DNA of 64,000 bases from the NCBI GenBank assembly GCA_018881555.1, contig JACAXG010000018.1, forward strand, positions 7,501,634 through 7,565,633, read 5' to 3'. The notes under the pieces are model-generated. The model searched no databases, had not been told where the DNA came from, and saw only the letters and a program-made list of their open reading frames with translations. The first letter of the stretch is position 1; every line of letters starts with the position of its first letter. The position numbers and the translations under genes were made by a program. Below are positions 51,110 through 62,049 of this stretch, one piece after another. Origin of the DNA: Amblyornis subalaris (taxonomy: Eukaryota; Chordata; Aves; Passeriformes; Ptilonorhynchidae).

Positions 51110-54100
51110 AGACAGTTATTTCTGTGATTCAATGTCATGTGCTGATACTGAATTACATTAGCAATACCACTCTACAGCATAACATTACCTCTTAAAAACA
51201 TGAAAACTAAATGTGAAAAACAAGGCAGATGCAGAACTGTCATGGGAAGGTTTGGAGTTTGAGGCATTTAATACAGGGATACAGAATCTCAGAGACAACC
51301 CACCAAGTCCTGCATGTCTTCTGTGAGAACAAAGGCTCGAAACCCCTCCCAGAAATACTCTTTGCATAGCTGATGAGCTGAGAGGTAAAAGGGGGGAGGA
51401 ATGTCCTAGTGAGTTATGGCTTGATGAGAAAGTTGACTTGACTCTAGCCTGCATGTAGAAGACTGTATCATAATCCTCTCTTTCCCTCTGTCTTTAACCT
51501 GCTATCTGACTTAATTAAATATAAATGTAACTAAGAATGAATTGTTTTCATCATGACTAAATATGTTAAAATGCATCCATCTGGTTTTGTGGTAATCAAG
51601 CTTCAAGGAACAAGAGTTTAAGTTTGCAAAAACATAAACCAGTGCTAAGTGACACCTTTGTGTTTGGTGTCTGATTTTAAATTACTGATTACTCTTCATA
51701 CATTATGTCACCTACCATGTAAATTTTCACTTTTCATGTATCACGGCTGCTATGCCAACATTAAAAACGCACTAAACATTTTGCTCCAGTGCACTGAATA
51801 GCATCAGTTAGAAACATTTCAACAAATATCTGTAGAAAGGCTCTTTCCAGGTTGAATGGACTGCCAAGTCCCACTGCCAACAGTCCTGACTGCCCCACTG
51901 GCAAGCAAAGCAGTGGGAACCACCAGAGGACAACNTGCTCCTGACCTCCGTGAGCAGCTCTTTGCAAAGACTTAACCAGGAAAGTAAACTTTCGCACTAG
52001 GGTTTTGTCTCTGGAATATTATAATTATTCAGTTTTTCAGTTACTGCTGCCACTTCAATTCATTTAGCAGTAGGCTTTTTAGATTACAGTCCATTTATTA
52101 TCAACGGGTATTTTGCACAGAAGGTTACGGCGGTTTATTAATCCATCAACAGGCTCCCTAAAAATATGATCAATGATGCTGTATGAAATGTCATTCTTTA
52201 TACACTTTAGGAGGTTTGGCAATTAGCACTTCAAAACATTATGACTGTATTGAAGGTTTAAAAAATACTTGTAAGGAAAAAAACCCAGAACCATATCCCT
52301 GAAGAGTTCTGCTGAATTAGAACAAAACACTGTAAATCTTACCACCTGACAACACTACTTTTATGAAATTATACAAAAAAGACGTTTTATTTGAAAAAGT
52401 TATTTTAAAAAGCATTAAGAGTTACGATTTGATTAATGAGAATGTGTCTAGAGCAACTCCATACTGCTGTGCTTTCTTAGAATCATGTTTCAGACGTACC
52501 TGAAAGCTGGGAAGAACTGCTATTTTCCAAAGCATCTTTTTAAAAGAAAACAATCTGACAAGGCTGCTTGCTCAATACAGTGTGGCTATGAACTGGGAAA
52601 GGCTATGAAACACATTTTAGTTCACTTTTCTCGGATGAAGAGAGGCTCTTCAATTATAAAAGTGTAAACGGGTGAAGATTGAATCACGGCGGTGAAAGTC
52701 CCATAAATACATGTCTCATCACTCACTGCACAGTGTGCAGATACAGCAGCAAGCAACACCTTGCTACAAGGTGAGAGAGAGTTAATGCTACCCACCCCCC
52801 TGCGCAGCATTCGCGTTACATTCAAAAGACGGCACACTCCTCTGAGCCTTGTTTTAAGAATACCGCTTACTGTAGCAGTGTGCCAAATATTTTGGTTGAT
52901 ATTTAAATAATTCATGAATGCTAAACTCATCTCTTTTTTTTTAATAGAAGAATAAAACTGTCATATTCAGAAGCTGACCTTTTTACTCTGCTATATAAAC
53001 CCATTAACAATACAGAAAAACATATCCCCAACATAAAAAGCTTTGAAATATCAATTTAAAGGCTACTTTCTGCTATATCCTTTACTGTAAATGCTACCAA
53101 AAAAAAAGCAGAAACCAAAAATCAATTTTTAATATATTTCTTCCTACCACAGGGCAGTGGAAACATTAATGGTTTCTACATCTACATGGCTACTCTTACA
53201 AGCTCTGCTCTTCCCACATTCACCTTTTAAACATGATTAATGTACGTTTGCATATATATTTGAAGNACTTCTGGATGTAAATTAATTAACAATAACACAG
53301 TATAAACAAATTTCNCATTGTTTGATTACCCAGAATAACAGTTTGATATTTATATAGCTCCTGCAACTTAGGCAAGAGAAAATGTTGCACATTTACACAG
53401 CTAACTGTATTGCAAACAAACAGAGAATCCAGGCAGGAACCAGACTTTTTAAGTTAAGTTTTGAAGCCACTGCTGTTCTGCAGAACTCAAGTACCTCTAG
53501 TACAGACATTTTTTGAGAAAGCTTTCTGCCTTTAAACTTTTAATGGTCAAGGAACAACTGATTAAGTTGTAAAAGTTCCACTGGAAATAGGCATCGTAAT
53601 AAAATTATCAAGCAGTAGCTAAACTGAANGAGTGCGTGTGAGCGATGGTTATAAACAGCCTTGTGCAATCTCAGTGTGGAAAAGCTCCCTGTCTTTTTTT
53701 CTTTCTGGTGCTTCTGAGAAGTCTCCCCTTTCCATCATAAATCCATACACACAGACACTTCTGCATAATTGCCATGTTTCATGTTTTAAATCGAAATTCA
53801 TCCCATTGTTGCCAGTTGCTCCAGTTTCAAGGTTTTCTTCACCACTATTGCTCAATCCACCCCATCATGGTTTTGGAGATGAGGGCGGAAATTTTCTCTG
53901 TTATCAACGAAGAGAAGTAGATGCCTTTGAAAGCCTGCACAGAGGGAGATCTGGATTAGGAATCTAATTAATTAGGGATTAGGAACTTAAATTACATGGA
54001 CTTCTCTTCTGTTCATAATGTACGTATTTGCTTCAGGAGGACNGGTTCACTATGTGCTTAAATCATGAGGGTGAGATATAACCTAGATATTTTCCTTAGN

Positions 54101-56685
54101 TTCACATCATGTCCTCTATCACAGGTTTCATGAGACATTTTTCTTCCTCTCTTTCCAGATCAGCAATACAGTATATATGTGTATGTTATTAAAATAATAC
54201 CACATGCAAATCAGTAGTATTGCTCTCAGCCTAGTGGTAGCACACTAGACTGAAAAGCAGAAGAGACAACTGGAGAACATTGAGAGGCTGTGAAAGCATT
54301 GCAGAAAATCATTNACCTATGTTTGCTTGGGCTTCAGGTTTTTCTCTTTTACCTACTTTTAAATAGCATCAACCTTTTCACATTTTACCACACTCAGAAG
54401 TGTTGGTCAATCTACTGGATGGCTTGTGGGAAAAAAATGACCCTGGTATTATTGGAAAAATCTATGTGAAAATCTTGGTATTTCATAAATATACAGNGGT
54501 ATTGTTACAGTAATACTGCAATATTACAGAAGCATTAGAGAAAATTCTCCTATTGCCTGTAAACACATCATTTAAACTCCATAATGTTGCACATGCAAAA
54601 GCCTCTTCTCCAATCAACTAGAACAGACTTGGGCCCACATATGCAAACTGGATAACTTTTACTCTTAACATATTAAAAAGAATCAATGATATAACCCAAC
54701 TTTTCATATCATATGAAAACCATCAAAACAAGTCATGTCATTTTAAAGTGATCTTTTAAGTGTTAAAACAAACAGCAGAAACCTACATGGCCATGAAAAA
54801 TTACTTTTTTTCCCTTTTAGAGAAGGAAGGGAATAATCCCAGGGATGTANAACTAATTGTACAGTTTCAGCACTGAATATTTGGAATAAGTAGAAGTCTA
54901 TTTACCTTACATTTGTCAGGTCAGCGCTGTCAGCTGCAAACTCCACTCACAGAGTATAACGGCTGCCTTCTAAATACTGCTGCATACCACAAATACTATC
55001 AGAACACCTTAGTGCATCACGGTAAGTTAAGAACAGACNTGTTTCCAGTTTTAGTGATAATCAAAATGTAGATTTTATTTTTACCATGATCACTGTCAAG
55101 CTACAGCATGGGAATACGCCTGTGGGAAACCCTATTGAGCCCCTGTAACAGAGACCTGTCTCTGACAGTAAAGAGGGAGCAGAGCGTTCGTAAAACAATG
55201 TGGAAAATGTGAAGTCTCTCAAGAGAAAAAGATCTAATTCACTTTTTCATGTTAATCGTTGCTACCTATTGATGTCCTAAACCTGCTGCTGAATATTAGG
55301 GAATTCAGAGTAAAAAACCATAAGGTAGAGCTTTTACCAGCATGTATCTGAGCATTAATTGAAATGCCTTAAGGCAAAGTAAAACTGCTTCTGAAACATT
55401 TACATGAGATGAATAGAGCTTGGATAAGGAAAAAAAAAGAGGTATTCACAAGTTTTCCTTATAGCTATCCCCATCAGTTAGTCTTTAAATACAATGACTT
55501 TTTTTTNCTTAAATTCTCAGAACTAAAGCCTGTTGTAAAGAACCCTGAGATCTGAGAAAATATGGCTGGATGAAATATCCCAGAACTATTTTTAACAAAA
55601 TAGTGCTTATAGGATTGGTCTTTTAATGGCAGCTTTAAAAGGCACTGGGTTTGGGGTTTTTCCTGTTGAAGGCTCTCACAGAGTATTTGCCAGGGAGCCT
55701 TTGGGAATACATAATTTAGGTACATCATCCTCAGTGTACAGTACACACAACACCAAACACGCAATTATGACTGAATCTTAATCCTCCTTGCACTCTATCT
55801 TCTGAATAATAACCTGTGTTATTACAGAAAACCATTTTTTACTGCAAATGAGGTAGTATGTCAGGATAACTTTCCCTTATTCTATTATGTCTGCAGTCCT
55901 GGCGAGCCACATCAAGTCCCAGGTAACATGGGAGACACAGCATGGGGAGCCCGCCCCCAGGTCCCTGTGGGGCATGGGGCAGATCCCATGCTTCTCAGCA
56001 GGGAAGGATGGTGAGGGACTGGCTGGAAAGCACTAACCCTCACCCCATCCAAGCAGTCTTTGTGGAGGAAATTCTAAGTCTAGAGAAAATTGTAATTTTG
56101 TTTTTTCAAAAGTGATGTGTCACTCACTGAAGTGTAATAACTGCTGTCTGCCGGCCCCTGATAACAGGCAGGTTTTGGGACCATTAAGCTTTGGGCAGCC
56201 TAGCATAAGTTGGTTTCACACACATGCTTTTCAAGTTTGTTTTTCCAGGTACTCCCTGTCATGTTTCTTGTCACTAGCATGTGCCACATATACCCACATG
56301 TCCATGGCACAGCTGATGGGAATGGCACCGCCTAGGTGAGATTTAATGTGGCTGCAAGCTGCAAGGCTAAAACTGATAAAACTCCTTGGGAGCAAACTTC
56401 TGATTGCCCTTAGTGCAGGGAGACTTTCCATAGGTCCTGGCACCAGGATCCCAGCAGGGTCCTCCACCCCCTGGGGGAAACAAGGCTCTGAAGTTATAAT
56501 CTGATTTAAAAGCTCCCAGCAGGGAACTCATTCCCTCCCAAGTAACTCATTGTTGCAGAAGCTTGGGATCTGACTCCTGAGGAAGCATGGCCNATTTCTC
56601 CTCTGAATTTGTTGGGATCATCTTTTAACCCTGGCATCTCAGCTTGCCTTTTTCGCCTCGAATAAGGAGCTATCTGCTATCGAAG
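51110..56685. other. non-coding stretch, no gene seen
   Basis: AT-rich with many single N placeholders and no supported gene. It holds one possible tRNA-derived SINE relic. Confidence 0.55.
54229..54285 (+). mobile_element. possible relic of a tRNA-derived SINE
   Basis: GCCTAGTGGTAGCACACTAG, followed by ACTGAAAAGCAGAAGAGAC, resembles the tRNA-like head (A-box and anticodon region) of SINEs found in sauropsids. The B-box part (GGTTCAAATCC-like) is not recognisable. It is short and degraded, and could be chance. Confidence 0.28.
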
Positions 56686-56689
56686 GTCT

Positions 56690-56830
56690 NGTCTTCAGGT
56701 AATACCTTGTAGACCATCATCCCATCATCTCATATCCTCCTCTTGGACAAAGTAAGTAGATTGAGCTTCTTAAGTCTGTAATTGTAGGGCCTATTTTCCA
56801 GAGATTGAGTGAATTTGCTACTGACTTTAA
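56690..56830 (-). mobile_element. ancient CR1/L3-type LINE fragment
   Basis: The minus strand encodes RLKKLNLLTLSKRRI, a stop, then DDGMMVYKVL. This matches the CR1-family pattern RLKELxLxSLxKRRLRGDxIxVYKYL that follows the reverse transcriptase. The stop is TGA where a CGA arginine codon would be expected, a typical CpG decay. It is short, old and non-functional. The element may extend left to about 56560. Confidence 0.7.
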
Positions 56831-56834
56831 TGCT

Positions 56835-59800
56835 GTCAGGATTTACTCTGAGAGCCTCAGCTGGGGTAAGTTCCATGCTCAGAGGTCAGAAGAAAATGTA
56901 ACTAAACCATTGCTGAGATTTTCTGATTCCAAATATCTCCTGCAAATCTCTCACCGTACACTTACTATTTTGCAATCTGCTTTAATTAAGGCTTAGNAAT
57001 CAGAAAGAAAAAATCTTTGAAGTTTAACAATTCAATAGTGTGTGAAAATGTTAAATGCTAAGCCCTTTTGTATAAGCCTTATTCTGTTCGTTAACAAATT
57101 TCCAATATATGAAACAGCTTGTTCAAAGCAGATAAAGAAAAAAAGACTAGTGTGGATAATACCTTGTGGCTAGCACACTTCTTAAACTCAGTTATTTACC
57201 AAATGTTATGCTGGTGACAGAGGAATGCTTGGCAAAAGCCGGACAGTAAATCATATAAAATTATACTCCCGTGCAACCTTAAATTTTGCATTTTAATTGT
57301 CTTCAAACAGATCCTGCCAGTGTTTTAACCTAAAATATGCAATAAAGTTCTAGATAACAGAAAAACAAACAGAGATCAGAAAATAGCAATAAGAATTATG
57401 GTTGGATTTGTTTCCTCCCAGGGCAGTGTATTTTATGCCTCTGAAATAGTGAGTAAGCAAAGTGGAGCCTCCCCATACCGCCAGCTGGACCGGTACCTAA
57501 GTACAGCTCCTGTCTGGAGTGGCTGCTGGCAGGGAAGGACACGCACGAGTCTGCATAATGGATATCTTCATGGCTGAAGAACTCAAATCAAAGTCTTACA
57601 GGCATGTGACAAATCAAGCCAAAGATCCTAATATTTGAGAAGCCTGAGGCTGTTTTATTTCCCCAAGAGCTGGGCAGAGAGCTATAACAATATACTATAC
57701 CTACAGCATATGGAAGGAAGCACAATGCACTAACCATGGATTGCATTTATAATGGTATTTCTGGACGTAACTTTCTTTCATGTTTTGTTCTGTTTTTGTT
57801 GGCAAGAAGGTACTTATGCAATCCTGCCTGGGTCCTCATGAAACATACGCTACATATGTCTACTTTTCAGCACCTGAGTACTCTCACAACCAGCTGAACT
57901 TGATACATAGGAAAAAATAAGTGGTCAGAAACTTCAGTACAAATGGTATGTGTCCTAATAGCTTTACTGCTGAGAGACTGGTGTTCGCTTTTATTGTTCA
58001 TAAAATTTGTATTGATAACTACTTAAGCTATATTAATGATTCTGACATATGACTTTCCTAATAATCTACAACAAGCCATGAAGTCTACTATTTGTGATAG
58101 GACCCACCCATGAAAACAGGCAACTTTGTCCAGAAATTTTAAGTAATACTATTGTAAATACTGTGGTACAGTATGCAATATAAATGCCATTGTACCATAA
58201 TACCCCCAGCGTATGTATTAATGCAACTATTAAACAGAATACTACTGCCACAACATTAATACATTTTAGATTATAGTAGCAGAATTAATACACATTAGGT
58301 TACAACATTTTCCTGTAGTAATTACTGGAAATACTACATTATCTGTAAGAAACTGCCATCTGCCTTCAAGAACNCAATTTATCTGCCCTTTCAGAGCAGC
58401 AGGAGCACAGCTGGCCTCTCTGGAGACAGAGCTCCAGCTGAGGAGCAGCAATAGGCATTTCAGGAAGAGCAGAGGTTCACGGGCCAGTGTTTTGGTGATA
58501 CTTATTCTTTGGAGCTGTGTAGGTACCACTGACGTGGGAAGCTCTTCGGGAAATGTTTGCTGCAGAAGCAGCCTCTCCTGGGAGCTGTGGATGCCTGGCA
58601 CTTCTGTATTCTCCAACTTCTGTTCTCAGCCAAAAGAATCTGATGAAAATGCTGGAGGACAGGACANGAGGAGTTTTGCTTTGTGATGGTGAGAGGCAAA
58701 GGCGTTTTCAGATTAATTTACCTGATTAATCTTGATCCTGATCAATGAAGATGATGAAAGGCCATAAACTCCTCCTGAGATACTCAGGGCTTTTCAGCTT
58801 ACAGAAAAATCATAAATATTCATTTCCCTAATAATGTAAACTGAAAATCCTCATTTGACCAGTTTTAAGGGCTGCCTTAAGCCCTGGGCAGAAGCAATCC
58901 TCATTCGCTTAGAATGTCAGTTCTCACGAAAAATGAAATGGCAGCCTGATGGGTCTGATGGGTCAGTCCTTGGGGGACTGAACTGAGCATCTCCTGCCAC
59001 CAAACGGAGGGTCTTCATTTCTCACTGCATGAAACAGAGAATCTTAATCCCACAGAGAGTACATTCACAATGCTATAGGCCTGCTACTTAAATGGATTTC
59101 TGAAGTTACCCCAGCCAGAAAAGTAAAAACCATTTTTCACAAAACCACAGGAAAAATCCTCTGTTCAATACAAACTTTTCTCCTTGCAGAAAGTTTGCAG
59201 AACATGAAAAGACACTGCGATGAGCCACATGAAAATCTAGGAAGGTAAGAAATGTGCTTCATGATCTGGAGAGCCAGGTTCTTCATTCCAGCATCTCATA
59301 TTCCCATGTTTGACTCCAGTTATTTCTATGTCCCTCATTTGTAAAACATCCAAATCAGTAGCTCAGGACTTTCTAGTGCCTGCAAAATCCTGCATGATGT
59401 TAAAATGCTAGACATGTGCAAATACCATTAATTACTAACTGAAGTAATTTTTCTTCTGGGTGTCTCAGAAAATCTTTCTACTTCCATTTTCTAGATGAGT
59501 ACTTCTTAAATGGGCACTGCATCTCCAGAGCAGAAATGTGATGGGGCTGGGTCAGCTCAGGCTGTAAAGAAAGGCTTATGATGGAGGACAAAGCTTTGCT
59601 ACATACATGATTTACCCCTTGCACTGACACGCCTTTCTCTACTTCCAACAGGACTCTGAAACACATCTCATTCCTTCCTCCTCTGAAGAGGCAACTGCCA
59701 GAAGCAGCTGAGTTGAGGACAGGGATGAGCATGATATGGAGTTAGTTTGCCCTTTCCATCTCTTCTCAGTGCTCCCTACTAACTATTGTGGAGTCTTCAC

Positions 59801-60490
59801 TGTATCCCAGCCACATCCAAAGGATGCCACTTGGCAGGCATCTCTGTGAGAAAGTGCAAGCAGGTGAACGTGAGGAAGTGACTGGGTTAGGAATGAAGCT
59901 GCAAAGGCAAGTAAGTCCCTCTGGACTCAGGCAGCATGTCTCCACACCATCCTTGCTCCACATCCTAATGTAAAACTGGTTCTTAAAGGAGAGAAGCAGA
60001 GACAGACAGTATGGCAAGAAAGAGAAGGACAGTCAGGTAAAGCAACTGTGAACAGTATCTGCTCCAAGAGAATTTGGCCCCTATAACTATCACTGGCAAG
60101 CCCATAAAGCATAGATAAGTCCCAGGATGCAAATTATGTCCTTTACACCAAGGAGCAACTCACTGGTTGTTACTTAGTTGATATGCAGGGACAGTTGATG
60201 TCCCCAAATAAAAGATGTGCCTGAACTAGAGTAGCTCCCTACCATGGCACACGAANGCTGAGGAAGGCTCAGGATGCTAAAAACTGTAGAGGATGCTGAG
60301 GTGCTCCAGGCAGCCCATGGGGAAATCCCACATCCCTCATGCTGCAGAGCACTGCAAGGATGTCCATGTAGAGTGCTCCTGCACTGTCCAAGTCTGTGCT
60401 TGCCCTTGGGAAGCGGGGTGAAGCACACACCCATACCTAGCTCAGCAAGCTCCAACTCACCCCCTGTTCTCCCTACAGCTTGAAATGCTT
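56835..60490. other. non-coding stretch, no gene seen
   Basis: No supported gene or classified repeat. Confidence 0.55.
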
Positions 60491-60496
60491 ATTTGT

Positions 60497-61705
60497 ATCA
60501 CAGAATGACAGAATATTCTGAGTTGGAAGGGACCCACAAGGATCATCGAAGTCCAACTCCTGGCCCTGCACAGGACAGCCTCAAAGATCATACCATGTGC
60601 CTGAAAGGGTTCTCCAAATGTTTCTTGAACTCTGTCAGGCTTGGTGTCCACTTCCCTGGGGAGACTGCTCCAGTGCCCAACCACCCTTTTTCTAATATGT
60701 CATCTAAACCTCCCCGAAACAGCTCTGTGTCATTACCTCTGGTCCTGTCACTGGTTGCCACAGGGATCAGTGCCTGCACCTCTTCCCCTCACAAGGAAGT
60801 TGTAGACTGCCATGAGATCTCCCCTCAGTNTCCTCTTCTCCAGGCTGAGCAAGCCAAGTGGCCTCAGCTGCTCCTCATATGACTTCCCCTCAAGGCCCTT
60901 GACTGTCTTTGTTGCCCTCCTTTGGACACTCTCTAATAGTTTAATATCCTTCTTATATTGCAGTGCCCAAAACTGCACACAGGACTTGAGGTGAGGCCGC
61001 CCCAGTGCAGAGCAGAGCGGGACAATCCCCTCCCTTGCCNGGCTGCTGATGCTGTGCCTGATGCACCCCAGGACACAGTCGGCCCTTCTGGCTGCCAGGG
61101 CACTGCTGACTCATGTTCAACCTTTTATCAACCAGGACCCCCAGGTCCCTTTCTGCTGCACTGCTTTCCAGCATCTCATTTCCCAGTCTGTACCTACATC
61201 CAGTGTTGCCCCATCCCAGGTGCAGAATCCAGCACATTTCCTTGTTGAACTTCATATGGTTGCTGATTGCCCAGTCCTCTGATTTGTCAGGGTCTCTCTG
61301 TGGGGCCTCCCTGCCTTTGAGGGAGTCAACAGCTCCTCCCAGTTTTGTATCGTCAGTGAACTTGCTCAGCATCCCTTCCAGTCCTGCATCCAAGTCATTT
61401 ATGAAGATGCTGAAGAGCACAGGGCTGAGGATGGAGCCCTGTGGAACCCCGCTAGTGACAGGTTACCACTCTGATGTCACCCCATTCACTGTAACCCTTT
61501 GTGCCTGACCTGTGAGCCAGTTGCTCACCCATCACATGATGTGTTTATCCAGTTGTATGCTGGACATTTTGTTCAGAAGGATAGTATGAGAGACAGTATC
61601 AAAAGCCTCAATGAAATCCAAAAAGATTACATCAACTGGCTTCCCTTGATCAACTAGATGGGTTACTTTGTCATAAAAGGAAATCAGATTTAACAGATTT
61701 GAAGA
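60497..61705 (-). mobile_element. CR1 LINE, 5'-truncated, ORF2 reverse transcriptase part and 3' end
   Basis: The minus strand carries the classic CR1 order. First comes FLDFIEAFDTVSHTILLNKM (about 61540-61620), the RT block. Then [11 protein letters not shown] (about 61430-61460) and FINDLD with the catalytic box reading FTDD at 61349-61360 where CR1 usually has FADD. Then [18 protein letters not shown]. Finally RVQRRATK-like and GLLSLEKR segments (60748-60978). The 3' end at 60497-60516 carries the CR1 octamer repeat ATTCTGTC/ATTCTGTG. The frame is broken by an in-frame TAA at 61464-61466 (just before PVTSGVPQ) and by shifts, so the element is dead. About 1.2 kb of a roughly 4.5 kb element remains, consistent with the usual 5' truncation. 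Confidence 0.95.
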
Positions 61706-61869
61706 TGGGAAACTCCCAGGTGACCTACACCCTGTCACATCCACAGCACACAAAGACCCCACTTCTTCAGGCCCTCCTGAAGAGAGAAAAAATGAGAGGA
61801 GAGAGAAGGTAGGTCCCTTTAACAGAGAGATNTAATTAACCATTCCAACAATTTATCAAGGTTTCTCAG

Positions 61870-62045
61870 GCATTTCCAGCCATGGCAATTTTAAATCAAG
61901 GTTGGATGCTTTATTTCTGAAATAAATGCTCTTGTTCAAACAAGAATTATTTCAGGGAAGTTTGATAGTATATGTTGTAAGACGAGGTCAGACTAGATTA
62001 TCACAGTATTCCCTTCTGGCATTATAATCTATGAATCTATAAAAG
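61870..62045 (+). mobile_element. older CR1 LINE 3' end, plus strand
   Basis: The plus strand contains GTCAGACTAGATTATCACAG, followed by TTCCCTTCTGGC and ends in ATAATCTATGAATCTATAAA. This is the 3' UTR and terminal repeat of an older CR1 family that is widespread in turtles and other amniotes. It is preceded by TTTAAATCAAGGTTGGATGC and CAAGAATTATTTCAGGGAAG, also part of that consensus as I remember it. It lies about 170 bp from the reverse-oriented younger CR1, giving a divergent pair joined at their truncated ends. The left limit may reach 61848. Confidence 0.85.
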
Positions 62046-62049
62046 AGAA

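Noticed and set aside
60493..61508. Plus-strand open frames of 96-131 codons
   Set aside because: They are antisense shadows of the minus-strand CR1 element.
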